Assembly: GCF_018130245.1 (NCBI RefSeq)
Contig: NZ_JAFCKP010000013.1
Location: 124,001-188,000 of the forward strand
DNA length: 64,000 nucleotides
Reading direction: 5' to 3'
DNA from: Bradyrhizobium sp. SZCCT0231
GTDB lineage: Bacteria > Pseudomonadota > Alphaproteobacteria > Rhizobiales > Xanthobacteraceae
Below the pieces are notes generated by a model that saw nothing but the letters and a program-made list of their open reading frames with translations, was not told the DNA's origin and ran no database searches. The first letter of the stretch is position 1. Each line of letters opens with the position of its first letter. Made by a program: the position numbers and the translations under genes. Positions 8,228-16,011 of this stretch are shown here, piece after piece.

Positions 8228-9232
8228 ATGGGCAACCGCGACATCATTGTCATCGGGGGCTCGGCCGGGGCGACCGCGCCGCTGAAGCAGATTTTGGGCC
8301 GTCTGCCCGCGGATTTGCCGGCCGCCGTCTTCATCGTCCTGCACCTTCCGGCGCAGGGCATCGGCATTCTCTCGACGGTCGCCAGCGGTGCCGGCCCACT
8401 TCCGGTCCGGCAGGCCGAGAACGGCATGAAGATCGAGCCTGGCCATGTCTATCTGGGGGCGCCGGACCGTCATTTGCTGCTTGCTGGAGATCGCGTTTTC
8501 CTCGGCCGAGGACCGCGCGAGAACATGGTGCGGCCGGCGATCGATGCCCTGTTCCGCTCTGCCGCCCTCTATCACGGCCCGTGCGTGATCGGCGTGCTCC
8601 TCAGCGGGCTGCTGTCCGATGGGGCTGCCGGCCTCAGCGCCATCAAGTGCTGTGGCGGGATGGCCGTGGTGCAGGACCCCTCGGACGCAATCTCCGACGA
8701 GATGCCGCGGCGGGCGATGGCGGCGACCACGGTCGACCTCTGCGTGCCCGGCGCCACCATGGGCGACGTGCTGTCCGACCTCGTCAGGGAGCCGGCCGGC
8801 GCCGCGCTGCCGATCCCGCCCGAGATCAGGCTCGAGGTCGAGATTGCGGCCGGCGACCGGATCGGCAGCGACAATTTGGCCGCGATGGCCGCCGTCGCGC
8901 TGACCTGTCCCGCCTGCGGCGGCGTGCTGTCCGAGGTCGGGGAAGCGCGCCCGATGCGCTTTCGCTGCCAGGTCGGCCACGGCTTCACCGCCGATGCTCT
9001 CGCCAAAGAGCGAGAGGCGCGCGTCGACGAGGCGCTGCGCGTGGCGCTGCGCATCATCGAGGAGCGCGCGGAGCTGGTGCAGCGCATGGCGGCCGACGGC
9101 CGGCGCAGCGGCCGGGCGGCGGTGGCGGAGATGTACGAGGCTCGGGCGCTCGAATACCGCGAATACGCCGACATGATCCGTCCGGTCATGCTAAAGTCGC
9201 TCGACCCTCCTGTGGGCAAACGGGAGGTCTGA
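8228..9232 (+). CDS. stand-alone CheB-type methylesterase domain protein with C-terminal zinc-ribbon-like motif
   Basis: 334 residues. The N-terminal CheB catalytic domain carries the triad S12 (GGSAGA), H39 (VLHLPA) and D131 (GLLSDGAAG). There is no receiver domain, unlike chemotactic CheB. The second part has C227, C230, C247 and H251 (CPACGG and FRCQVGH), a likely zinc site, followed by a long helix rich in Arg and Glu. No cheA, cheW or mcp gene is nearby, so the target is probably not a chemoreceptor. ATG 8228 is used; an in-frame ATG at 8207 would add seven residues. The promoter is shared with the divergent response regulator. Confidence 0.88.
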   Translation: MGNRDIIVIGGSAGATAPLKQILGRLPADLPAAVFIVLHLPAQGIGILSTVASGAGPLPVRQAENGMKIEPGHVYLGAPDRHLLLAGDRVFLGRGPRENMVRPAIDALFRSAALYHGPCVIGVLLSGLLSDGAAGLSAIKCCGGMAVVQDPSDAISDEMPRRAMAATTVDLCVPGATMGDVLSDLVREPAGAALPIPPEIRLEVEIAAGDRIGSDNLAAMAAVALTCPACGGVLSEVGEARPMRFRCQVGHGFTADALAKEREARVDEALRVALRIIEERAELVQRMAADGRRSGRAAVAEMYEARALEYREYADMIRPVMLKSLDPPVGKREV

Positions 9233-9242
9233 AGGCTCCGTT

Positions 9243-9509
9243 ATGGCCATCTCCCTTGCCGAACGTACCGCGCAGCTCAGTACCGAGCAGAACCTGCTGG
9301 TGAAGGCCGATAGGGACATCGAGGAGGGCTGGCAGCGCCTCCGTGATCAGGAAGATCGCGTCCGTGAACTCATGGCGGGCGGACACGACACGCGTCAGGC
9401 AGAGCGGCTGGTCAGCCTGCTCAAGCAGACCCTGGTCGAATGGGAGCGCCACCGCACGCTGATCGAGCAGCGGGTCGAGTATCTCCGGCAGGAGGTCGCG
9501 GCGGGGTAG
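9243..9509 (+). CDS. small coiled-coil protein (88 aa)
   Basis: 88 residues beginning MAISLAERTAQLSTEQNLL, almost entirely helical with heptad-like spacing and many charged residues. It starts 10 nt after the CheB stop, so it is probably co-translated. No recognised domain; similar short coiled-coil proteins accompany CheB/CheR-kinase loci in rhizobia (general impression, not searched). Its 3' end overlaps the convergent gene at 9421-9675 by 89 bp. Confidence 0.6.
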   Translation: MAISLAERTAQLSTEQNLLVKADRDIEEGWQRLRDQEDRVRELMAGGHDTRQAERLVSLLKQTLVEWERHRTLIEQRVEYLRQEVAAG

Positions 9510-9675
9510 CGCGCACGACAGCTCTCCTGAACTCCGCGCTGAGCTCGGACATGGCGGAGAGCTGCCGCTCCGCGTACCGGCGCCAGCGCTCGTTCTCGGC
9601 CAGCAGGCGGCGGGCGTCCGCGATTGCGCGCTCGGCGCGCCTGATCAGAGCAGCGAGTTCCTCGGAGATTGGCAT
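9421..9675 (-). CDS. small coiled-coil protein (84 aa), antisense-overlapping its neighbour
   Basis: ATG at 9675 with a strong GGAGG 8 nt upstream opens an 84-codon frame starting MPISEELAALIRRAERAIAD, helical and charged. The last 30 residues are Pro/Arg rich and lie antisense to the end of the gene at 9243-9509, so the true protein may be shorter in homologues. Divergent from the CheB-CheR-kinase gene. Function unknown. Confidence 0.5.
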   Translation of the reverse strand: MPISEELAALIRRAERAIADARRLLAENERWRRYAERQLSAMSELSAEFRRAVVRATPPRPPAGDTRPAARSACGGAPIRPGSA

Positions 9676-9854
9676 CGCGGGTTCCTCCGCCGCCGGCCAA
9701 GTATGGACAAGTATTGACCTGGCGGCCGGGGCTGACAACGCTGAAGGCTTCGGGACACTTTTGCGTTTGATCTGTTGGGATAATATTGATTTCTGCTATT
9801 TGCAGGAGCCGGGCGCCTGTTGGTCCCGGCGAACGAACGAGAGCCACCAGAGCC

Positions 9855-12800
9855 ATGCACGACGTCGGCGACCAGCCGGTCCAAGGAGAGCGCAAGACTC
9901 CGCTGATCATAGGGGTGGGCGCCTCGCCCGGTGCACTGGACAGCATCGAGCGCTTCTTTGCCAAGCTGACCGTAGCCGCCGATCAGGCCATCGTGCTGGC
10001 GCTTCAGCATCACGAGACTTTCGACGAGCCACGGCTGCGCGGGATCGTGCAGGCGTCCAATGGAGGCAAGGTCGCCGATATCGGTGACGGCCACGCGATC
10101 GAAGGCGGCATGATCTATTTGTGCCCGCCGGCGATGATCACCACGATCCAGAACAACCGGTTCGCGATCCGCAAGGCCGAGCAGGCGCCCGGCGAGCGCG
10201 CCACGATCGACAGCTTCCTGGTCTCGCTGGCCGAGGAGCGCGCCGAGCAATCCATCGGCGTCATTCTTGCCGGCACCGGCGGTGACGGCACGCTCGGCAC
10301 GGCGACACTCAAGGATCACGGCGGCCTCGCCATCGCCGAAAAGCTGGCGAGCCAGGATGAGGCTGAGCATCTGCGCAGCGGCAACACGCCCGCCGCCATC
10401 GCTGACTATGTGCTGCCGCCGGAGGATATCCCCGAGCACATCCAGGTCTATGCCCGTCATCTCAGGCGCATGGAGGACAAGCAGGGCTTTGACGAGGTGC
10501 TCGCTGCGGCGGCGTACTCGCTGTCGCGCATTGCCGACATCCTGCGCGCCAAGACCGGCAACGATTTCCACGGCTACAAGCAGAACACCTTCCTGCGCCG
10601 CGTGCAGCGGCGCATGCAAGTGGTCCAGATCGACGAGATTCCCGCCTATGCCGATTTCCTCAGGAGCGACAAGGACGAGGCCCAGCACCTCTTCAACGAC
10701 CTGCTGATCGGCGTGACCGAGTTCTTCCGCGACAAGCGCGAATTCGAGCTGCTGGAGACCCAGATCGTCCCGAAGATATTCGAGGGCAAGGGTGCGGGCC
10801 AGCAGGTGCGCATCTGGGTGCTCGGCTGCGCCACCGGCGAGGAGGCCTATTCGATCGGGATCCTCCTGCGCGAGCATATGGCGCGGATGGAATCCGCGCC
10901 GCAGGTCCAGATCTTCGCCACCGACATCGACGGACGGGCGCTTGCCACCGCGCGCGTCGGCCGCTACCGCACCAATATCGAAGCGGACATGACCAGCGAG
11001 CGCCTGGCGCGCTGGTTCGTCCGCGAGGGTGACACCTATTGCGTGGTGAAGGAGCTGCGCGAGATGTGCATCTTCTCGCAGCACAACGTCATCAAGGACG
11101 CGCCGTTCTCCAAGCTCGACCTCGTCTCCTGCCGCAATCTGCTGATCTATCTCAACGCCGAGCTGCAGAACCGGGTGATCCCGCTGTTCCACTTCGCGTT
11201 GCTGCCGGACCGCTACCTGTTCCTCGGAAATTCCGAGAACGTGACGCGGCATCCGAAGCTGTTCGTGCCGGTGGACCGCCGGGCGCGCATCTTCAAGAAG
11301 CTGGAAACCGGAACGCGGCTGCCGCCGGAATTTCCGATCACGACCGCGGCGGGCGGGGTGCCCGTCGAAGTGCCGGCGATGCGCTCATTCGGCCCCGACG
11401 TCGGACTGGAGCGGCGCGCCCAGCGCATCGCAGAGCGGTATGCGCCGGCCTACGTCATCACCGACGACAATTTCCAGATTCTACACTTCTCGGGGCGCAC
11501 CGGCCGCTATATCGAGCCGACGGCGGGTGCCGCCTCGCTCGACCTGCTTCAGCTCGTGCACCGGGATCTCCGCCTGGAATTGCGCACCGCGCTCAGTCGC
11601 GCCGCCGAAACCAACGAGCCCGTCCATGCCGAGCAGGTGCAACTCGGGGTGAACGGTCACCGCGTCCTGGTCGACATCACGGTCGAGCCGGTCCAGGACG
11701 GCGCGGGCGGTCAGCGCAATTTCGTCGTGCTGTTCAAGGATGGCCCGGTCCGCACGGTCGAGGCCGATCAGGGCAATCCCGGCGCGCTGGTACGTACCGA
11801 GCATGTCGAGCGCCTCGAAAACGATCTGCGCGCCACGCGCGAGCGCCTTCAGGCGACCATCGAGGAGCTGGAGAGCACCAACGAGGAGCTGAAATCCTCA
11901 AACGAGGAATACCAGTCGCTCAACGAGGAGCTTCAGTCAGCCAACGAGGAGCTGGAGACCTCGCGGGAGGAATTGCAGTCGGTCAACGAGGAGCTGACCA
12001 CCGTCAACGGAGAGCTGGCCCACCGTGTCCAGGAGTTGACGCGCGCCACCAGCGACCTCAAGAATTTCCTCGAGAGCACGCAGATCGCGACCGTGTTCCT
12101 CGACAATGATCTGCGCGTGATGAACTTCACGCCCGCGATCACGCAGGTCCTGCATCTCGTCGAAACCGATACGGGCCGGCCGATCAGCCATATCAAGGCG
12201 CGCATCCCGATCGAGGAACTTTATGACGACGTCCGCCGCGTGCTGCGCACGCTGGCAAGCATCGAGCGCGAGCTGAGCGCGCCTGACAGCGGCACCCGTT
12301 ACATCGTGCGTATCCTGCCGTACCGCAGCATCGACAATTTCATCGCGGGCGTCGTCATCACCTTCATTGACGTCACCGCGATCACTCGCGCCGAGGAGCG
12401 CCAGCGCCTGCTGCTGGCCGAGCTCCAGCACCGCGTTCGCAACACGCTCGGTGTGGTGCGGTCGATCGCCCGCCGCTCGGCGGAAACGAGCTCTACCGTG
12501 GAGGAATATGCCTCTCATCTCGACGGCCGTCTCAACGCCTTCGCCCGCACCCAGGCGCTGGTCACCCGCGATCCCGAAGGCGGCGTCGATCTCGAATATC
12601 TCGTGATTGAAGAGCTGCTTGCCTACAATGCCCGCGAAGGCGAGCAGATGCGGGTCTCCGGGCCGAAGGTGCGCTTCCAGCCCAAGGCGGCGGAAACCTT
12701 CGCGCTCGCGATCCACGAGCTTGCGACCAATGCGCTCAAATACGGCGCCCTGAGCCAGCCGACCGGTCGCATTGAAGTGACCTGGCGCGTCGATGAGAGC

Positions 12801-13019
12801 GTCGAGCCGGCGGAGCTGGTGTTCGAATGGCGGGAGCGCGTCGGGCCGCCGGTGACCCCGAGGCCGCGAAAAGGATTTGGTACCGAACTTCTGGAGCGTA
12901 CGCTGGCGTTCGAGTTGAAGGGGCAGACGAAGATGACATTCAACCCTGCCGGGCTGCAATGCACAATCAGCATTCCCCTGAGCAAGCGCGCCTTCCACAC
13001 ACCCGTGGTGGCAGCCTGA
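9855..13019 (+). CDS. CheB-CheR-PAS-HWE histidine kinase fusion protein
   Basis: 1054-residue cytoplasmic hybrid. Residues about 15-200 are a CheB domain with triad S24, H52, D144. About 215-490 is CheR, with SAM motif GCATGEEAYSIG at 324-335 and SCRNLLIYL. A linker PAS-like region follows, then a long coiled coil of NEEL heptads near 655-735 and a PAS domain. The C-terminus is an HWE kinase with H859 in ELQHRVRN, N-box IHELATNALKYG, EWRER and the G-box GFGTELLERTL. Such fusions are known in alphaproteobacteria; signals are mostly unknown. Likely partners are the receiver at 7738-8142 and the Crp regulator, whose start codon overlaps this stop. ATG 9855 is preferred over an upstream TTG. Confidence 0.93.
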   Translation: MHDVGDQPVQGERKTPLIIGVGASPGALDSIERFFAKLTVAADQAIVLALQHHETFDEPRLRGIVQASNGGKVADIGDGHAIEGGMIYLCPPAMITTIQNNRFAIRKAEQAPGERATIDSFLVSLAEERAEQSIGVILAGTGGDGTLGTATLKDHGGLAIAEKLASQDEAEHLRSGNTPAAIADYVLPPEDIPEHIQVYARHLRRMEDKQGFDEVLAAAAYSLSRIADILRAKTGNDFHGYKQNTFLRRVQRRMQVVQIDEIPAYADFLRSDKDEAQHLFNDLLIGVTEFFRDKREFELLETQIVPKIFEGKGAGQQVRIWVLGCATGEEAYSIGILLREHMARMESAPQVQIFATDIDGRALATARVGRYRTNIEADMTSERLARWFVREGDTYCVVKELREMCIFSQHNVIKDAPFSKLDLVSCRNLLIYLNAELQNRVIPLFHFALLPDRYLFLGNSENVTRHPKLFVPVDRRARIFKKLETGTRLPPEFPITTAAGGVPVEVPAMRSFGPDVGLERRAQRIAERYAPAYVITDDNFQILHFSGRTGRYIEPTAGAASLDLLQLVHRDLRLELRTALSRAAETNEPVHAEQVQLGVNGHRVLVDITVEPVQDGAGGQRNFVVLFKDGPVRTVEADQGNPGALVRTEHVERLENDLRATRERLQATIEELESTNEELKSSNEEYQSLNEELQSANEELETSREELQSVNEELTTVNGELAHRVQELTRATSDLKNFLESTQIATVFLDNDLRVMNFTPAITQVLHLVETDTGRPISHIKARIPIEELYDDVRRVLRTLASIERELSAPDSGTRYIVRILPYRSIDNFIAGVVITFIDVTAITRAEERQRLLLAELQHRVRNTLGVVRSIARRSAETSSTVEEYASHLDGRLNAFARTQALVTRDPEGGVDLEYLVIEELLAYNAREGEQMRVSGPKVRFQPKAAETFALAIHELATNALKYGALSQPTGRIEVTWRVDESVEPAELVFEWRERVGPPVTPRPRKGFGTELLERTLAFELKGQTKMTFNPAGLQCTISIPLSKRAFHTPVVAA

Positions 13020-13777
13020 TGCCGTTGTCGACGGTCGATAGTAGCGTCCTCGAGCCGGTCATTCGCCGGCTGAGCGCGCTGAGGCCGTTGTCGACGGAGG
13101 CCCGCGCATCGCTCGAATACGCCATGCTCGAAGGCCTCCAGCGTGTCGGATCGGGCGAGGACCTGATCTCCGAGGGCGACCCCGTCGACAGCGTCCGCGT
13201 CGTGCTGTCCGGCTGGCTCTGCCGCTACAAGACGCTCGAGGACGGGCGCCGCCAGATCGTCAATTTCATCTTCCCGGGCGAGAGCTGCGATGCGCATGCG
13301 TTCCTGCTCTCGGTGATGGATCATTCCATCGCGACGATGACGCCGGTGGTCTACAGCGAGATCAAGCGCGCGCGCTTCGAGAGCCTGATGGCAGACGACC
13401 GTTCGCTCGCGGAGGCGTTCTGGTGCGAGACCCTCGTCAACATCGCCATCCAACGCGAATGGGCGATCAATCTCGGTCGTCGCGTGGCGGTAGAGCGCGT
13501 GGCCCACCTGTTCTGCGAAACGTTCGAGCGGCTTCGCGCCGTGGGGATGGTCGACGGCAATTCCTGCGTCATGCCGGTGACGCAAATGGATCTCGCGGAT
13601 GCCACCGGTTTGTCCGTCGTTCACCTCAATCGGACTCTTCAGGAGCTGCGCGCGTCGGGGCTGATCATCCTGCGCGAGCGGATGCTGACCATCCCGGACC
13701 TCGATGCGCTCAAGAACGCGGCGCTATACTCGCCGAGCTATCTGCAGCTCTATCGAGGGGCCGAAGCGACGCGATGA
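13019..13777 (+). CDS. Crp/Fnr family transcriptional regulator
   Basis: 252 residues. The N-terminal cyclic-nucleotide-binding-like beta-roll includes SEGDPVDSVRVVLSGWLCRYKTL and FPGESCDAHAFL. The C-terminal winged helix has MDLADATGLSVVHLNRTLQELRASG as HTH. No cluster of cysteines for an FNR-type Fe-S centre is present. The ATG at 13019 overlaps the kinase TGA (TGATG), so translation is coupled to the CheB-CheR-kinase. This subgroup (HTH_Crp_2) commonly sits beside HWE kinases in Bradyrhizobium, which is an impression rather than a searched result. The likely role is transcriptional output of the module. Confidence 0.92.
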   Translation: MPLSTVDSSVLEPVIRRLSALRPLSTEARASLEYAMLEGLQRVGSGEDLISEGDPVDSVRVVLSGWLCRYKTLEDGRRQIVNFIFPGESCDAHAFLLSVMDHSIATMTPVVYSEIKRARFESLMADDRSLAEAFWCETLVNIAIQREWAINLGRRVAVERVAHLFCETFERLRAVGMVDGNSCVMPVTQMDLADATGLSVVHLNRTLQELRASGLIILRERMLTIPDLDALKNAALYSPSYLQLYRGAEATR

Positions 13778-13784
13778 AGCCGGC

Positions 13785-13826
13785 CATCCTTCGAGACGCC
13801 CGCTTCGGGCGGGCTCCTCAGGATGA
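13785..13826 (+). repeat. palindromic intergenic repeat, family A, copy 1
   Basis: Begins CATCCTTCGAGACGCCCG and ends CTCCTCAGGATGA, with an internal GCCCGCTTCGGGCGGGC hairpin. It is paired with an inverted copy at 13868-13911. The pair would form a long stem if transcribed and may act as a terminator for the Crp gene. Confidence 0.85.
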
Positions 13827-13867
13827 GCGCGGAGTGCGCAGTTTCAACGGGCACTGACGCTGATTAG

Positions 13868-13911
13868 CCTCATCCTGAGGAGGCGCGTAAGCGCCGTCTC
13901 GAAGGACGAGG
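13868..13911 (-). repeat. palindromic intergenic repeat, family A, copy 2 (inverted)
   Basis: Starts CCTCATCCTGAGGAGGCGCG and ends GTCTCGAAGGACGAGG, the reverse complement arrangement of the copy at 13785-13826, with a different central loop. The conserved flanks and variable loop are typical of REP-like elements. Confidence 0.85.
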
Positions 13912-14037
13912 CGTGCGCGTGAGGCCGTCGCAACGAGTCATATGATCCAGGTTAATCAGCGAAGCTTTTTTAGCGATTGGCGCGTTTTGAGTAACTTATG
14001 TAAGAGCGTGCTCTTGTGCTTTGTTGCATCATGACTG

Positions 14038-14220
14038 ATGCCTGACGCCCTGTTTGCCCGCGCTACACGCGCTATCGAAGAGAGCCGCGCCCTCCGGGAG
14101 CAGCACAGACAGGCTGCGGGTCGCTACGGCGAAACCGTGAACGATTTGCGTTTGGCCATCATGGACAGCGCCATGCTTCGCTCGGAGATCAAGGCGCGCC
14201 GGGACAACGAGGAACCGTAG
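14038..14220 (+). CDS. small charged helical protein (60 aa)
   Basis: 60 codons starting MPDALFARATRAIEESRALR, helical, with a C-terminus of SEIKARRDNEEP. No known domain and no good Shine-Dalgarno, but amino-acid composition is like that of the other small coiled-coil proteins in this island. Possibly part of the same functional group; function unknown. Confidence 0.45.
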   Translation: MPDALFARATRAIEESRALREQHRQAAGRYGETVNDLRLAIMDSAMLRSEIKARRDNEEP

Positions 14221-14354
14221 GTCCGGTGTTTTCGCGGAAACAAGCAACCGTTCCTCCTCCGCAACGTTGATCGTCTGCAAGGCTGCGCGGCTCGGCCCCA
14301 CCGGACGTCGGAACGCAACGGCGCGCTCGACCTATGCACCAGGGAGAACGCCTG

Positions 14355-14555
14355 ATGACGACGCGATATCGATTCAAGCATGCAGACACTCTGGAGGCGC
14401 GCCTCGCCGCCGAGGCGGAGCGGCTGCGCGAGGAAGCCAGCACGCTTCCGCCCGGCGCTGCGCGCGACGAGATGTTGCGCAAGGCGCGTCAGGCGGAAAC
14501 GGGATCTCAGATGAGCGAGTGGCTGCGGTCACCGGGCCTGCAGCCGCCGGATTGA
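14355..14555 (+). CDS. small helical protein (66 aa), paralogue of the gene at 14736
   Basis: ATG 14355 with AGGGAG 8 nt upstream; 66 residues from MTTRYRFKHADTLEARLAAE to SPGLQPPD. The second half, LPPGAARDEMLRKARQAETG followed by SQMSEWLRSPG, aligns with LPPGREREMLLQRAKQNEAT followed by SILTDWLSAP in the gene 180 bp downstream. The two are therefore a local paralogous pair. The shared core is a Pro-Pro-Gly turn, an amphipathic helix and a W-L motif. Function unknown. Confidence 0.6.
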   Translation: MTTRYRFKHADTLEARLAAEAERLREEASTLPPGAARDEMLRKARQAETGSQMSEWLRSPGLQPPD

Positions 14556-14735
14556 GGGCGCTGCAGAATGAATCATGCATTTCGGTTCCGGCGCAGTCCG
14601 GATCGAGCGGTCGCGCGCCTGCGCGTAGCGCAAAATCGTGCTGCGTTAACCTATTGAAATGCTGGAACCGGCTGTTGCGGCGGAAGCTGCAAACGATGCC
14701 GGGCTGGGCCGCCTGAATGATCCGAAAAAGTGCAA

Positions 14736-14945
14736 ATGACCGCCAAACGTAACCGCAGGAAACAGGCCCAATCGCTCCAGGAGCGGTTGGCCGCCTTCGC
14801 CGAAAACGCCCGCGAGCGCGCCCGCACCCTGCCGCCCGGCAGGGAACGCGAGATGCTGCTGCAACGCGCCAAGCAGAACGAAGCGACCTCGATCCTGACA
14901 GACTGGTTGAGCGCGCCCGTCTCCCCAAGACGAGGACAAGCATAG
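14736..14945 (+). CDS. small helical protein (69 aa), paralogue of the gene at 14355
   Basis: 69 residues starting MTAKRNRRKQAQSLQERLAA, very basic at the N-terminus, then an amphipathic helix, the LPPGREREMLLQRAKQNEAT core and the WLSAP motif. Start ATG 14736 rather than GTG 14730 because of the AAAAAG spacing. The stop codon overlaps a GTG that opens the remnant frame at 14945. Function unknown; the basic N-terminus could bind nucleic acid, which is speculation. Confidence 0.6.
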   Translation: MTAKRNRRKQAQSLQERLAAFAENARERARTLPPGREREMLLQRAKQNEATSILTDWLSAPVSPRRGQA

Positions 14946-15096
14946 TGGGGAGCATCAAGCACTACGCACGTTCCAGATCGATCCGGACGGGCATGTGTTC
15001 GGATGCATCAACCTGGTCTGCGACGACGACGAGCAGGCCAAGCGCGATGGCCCGCTGGTCATGGTGATCGCGGGATCGGCCGCGGGCGGGCCCTAG
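14945..15096 (+). pseudogene. frameshifted, truncated remnant of a small protein gene
   Basis: From GTG 14945 the frame reads VGSIKHYAR and then turns to nonsense. One base missing near 14969 restores a sensible continuation in the next frame: FQIDPDGHVFGCINLVCDDD followed by EQAKR, ending at TAG 15094. The pattern (KHY, then a short beta-rich segment with DGHV and CxxDDEQAKR) looks like a short hypothetical family of rhizobia, but here the C-terminus is also replaced by Gly/Ala-rich sequence. Best read as a decayed gene; it could instead be a sequencing error in a short real gene. Confidence 0.38.
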
Positions 15097-15350
15097 CCAT
15101 ATTCCTCGCCGATGCCGTATTCCCGGTAGATCTCCAGCGGGTCGAGCTCGGGAAACAGGCGGCATTTGGCCTGGGCGAGGTGCAGGCTCACCGCCGCCGG
15201 CTCCTTGCCGTTCGCGAGCAGCTTGCGGATGTCGTCCATATGCGCGTTCGGCCGGTGCTTCGGCTCGAGCTGCTCCAGCGCGACGAGGGCGGTCGCGAGC
15301 GCCTCGGTCAGCACCCAATCGTCGTGGCCCGTGATTCCCTTCTTTGTCAT
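15093..15350 (-). CDS. hypothetical protein (85 aa)
   Basis: 85 residues starting MTKKGITGHDDWVLTEALAT. It contains two predicted helices, an internal NAHMDDIRKLL segment and an acidic C-terminus LDPLEIYREYGIGEEYG. No known domain and no signal peptide or membrane segment. The start at 15350 is chosen over an upstream Arg-rich extension. It is convergent with the remnant at 14945-15096. Function unknown. Confidence 0.6.
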   Translation of the reverse strand: MTKKGITGHDDWVLTEALATALVALEQLEPKHRPNAHMDDIRKLLANGKEPAAVSLHLAQAKCRLFPELDPLEIYREYGIGEEYG

Positions 15351-15635
15351 CGGCAGACCCCAGATCTGGCGGCAGGTCGCCAGTCTATCGCGACTTCGGC
15401 CAAATCGCCATTGAGCCGTTGCGGCTGCCGGTGTCGCCATAGACCGGCGGCGCACTCCGGCTTGCATTATGGCCGCGTGTGGCTAAAAGGCGGCCGGTGC
15501 GGGGCGATCGTATCTTTGTTGAAATAAACTTGGCGTAGACGGGCCTGCACGGCATCCAGGCCGGCTGTTCCGGCTTGGCCCCTGATCCCGTACGCGCAAC
15601 GATCCGATTGCGCTACCCTCAAGGCTCGAGCGCGC

Positions 15636-16007
15636 ATGGTCTTTCTTAGCTTCGTCTATCGCTTCTTCACCAACTTCGCCTTCATGGCGATGGTCTATTT
15701 CAGCCTGAACTTCATGGAGAAATATCAGAACCGGGCGATCATCGCGATCCTGGTGCTGATCTATGCCGCCATGCGCGCGGCCTCGACGCTGCGCGCGTTC
15801 TACTTCTTCCAGAAGATCGAGAAGCTGGAGGCCGAAACCAAGCGGCTTCAGGCTCCGATCAACGATTCGGGCGGAACCTCGGCGCGCAAGCAGGTCGTCG
15901 CCGACGTTGCGCGGCTGCGGCGCGACGGCGAGCTCAAGTCCTATATGGACCTGTTTTTCCTGGCGCTGATCGTGCTGCTCTGCGTCGCCGCAATCATGCG
16001 GCAGTGA
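15636..16007 (+). CDS. small integral membrane protein with coiled coil (123 aa)
   Basis: 123 residues. Two N-terminal transmembrane helices (about 5-27 and 33-50), a cytoplasmic coiled coil near 62-105 (FQKIEKLEAETKRLQ), and a final transmembrane helix (FFLALIVLLCVAAIM). No recognised domain. It is convergent with the deacetylase gene, only 4 bp apart. A structural or scaffolding membrane role is possible but not shown. Confidence 0.65.
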   Translation: MVFLSFVYRFFTNFAFMAMVYFSLNFMEKYQNRAIIAILVLIYAAMRAASTLRAFYFFQKIEKLEAETKRLQAPINDSGGTSARKQVVADVARLRRDGELKSYMDLFFLALIVLLCVAAIMRQ

Positions 16008-16011
16008 GGGC

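Noticed and set aside
9645-11252. 535-codon minus-strand frame
   Set aside because: Lies antisense to the CheB-CheR-kinase; no domain; same third-position GC artefact.
7738-13019. Chemotaxis operon
   Set aside because: No cheA, cheW, cheY-cheZ or receptor gene, and the CheB has no receiver domain.
13785-13911. CRISPR-like repeats
   Set aside because: Two inverted copies only, no regular spacers, no cas gene; same for the other palindromic families.
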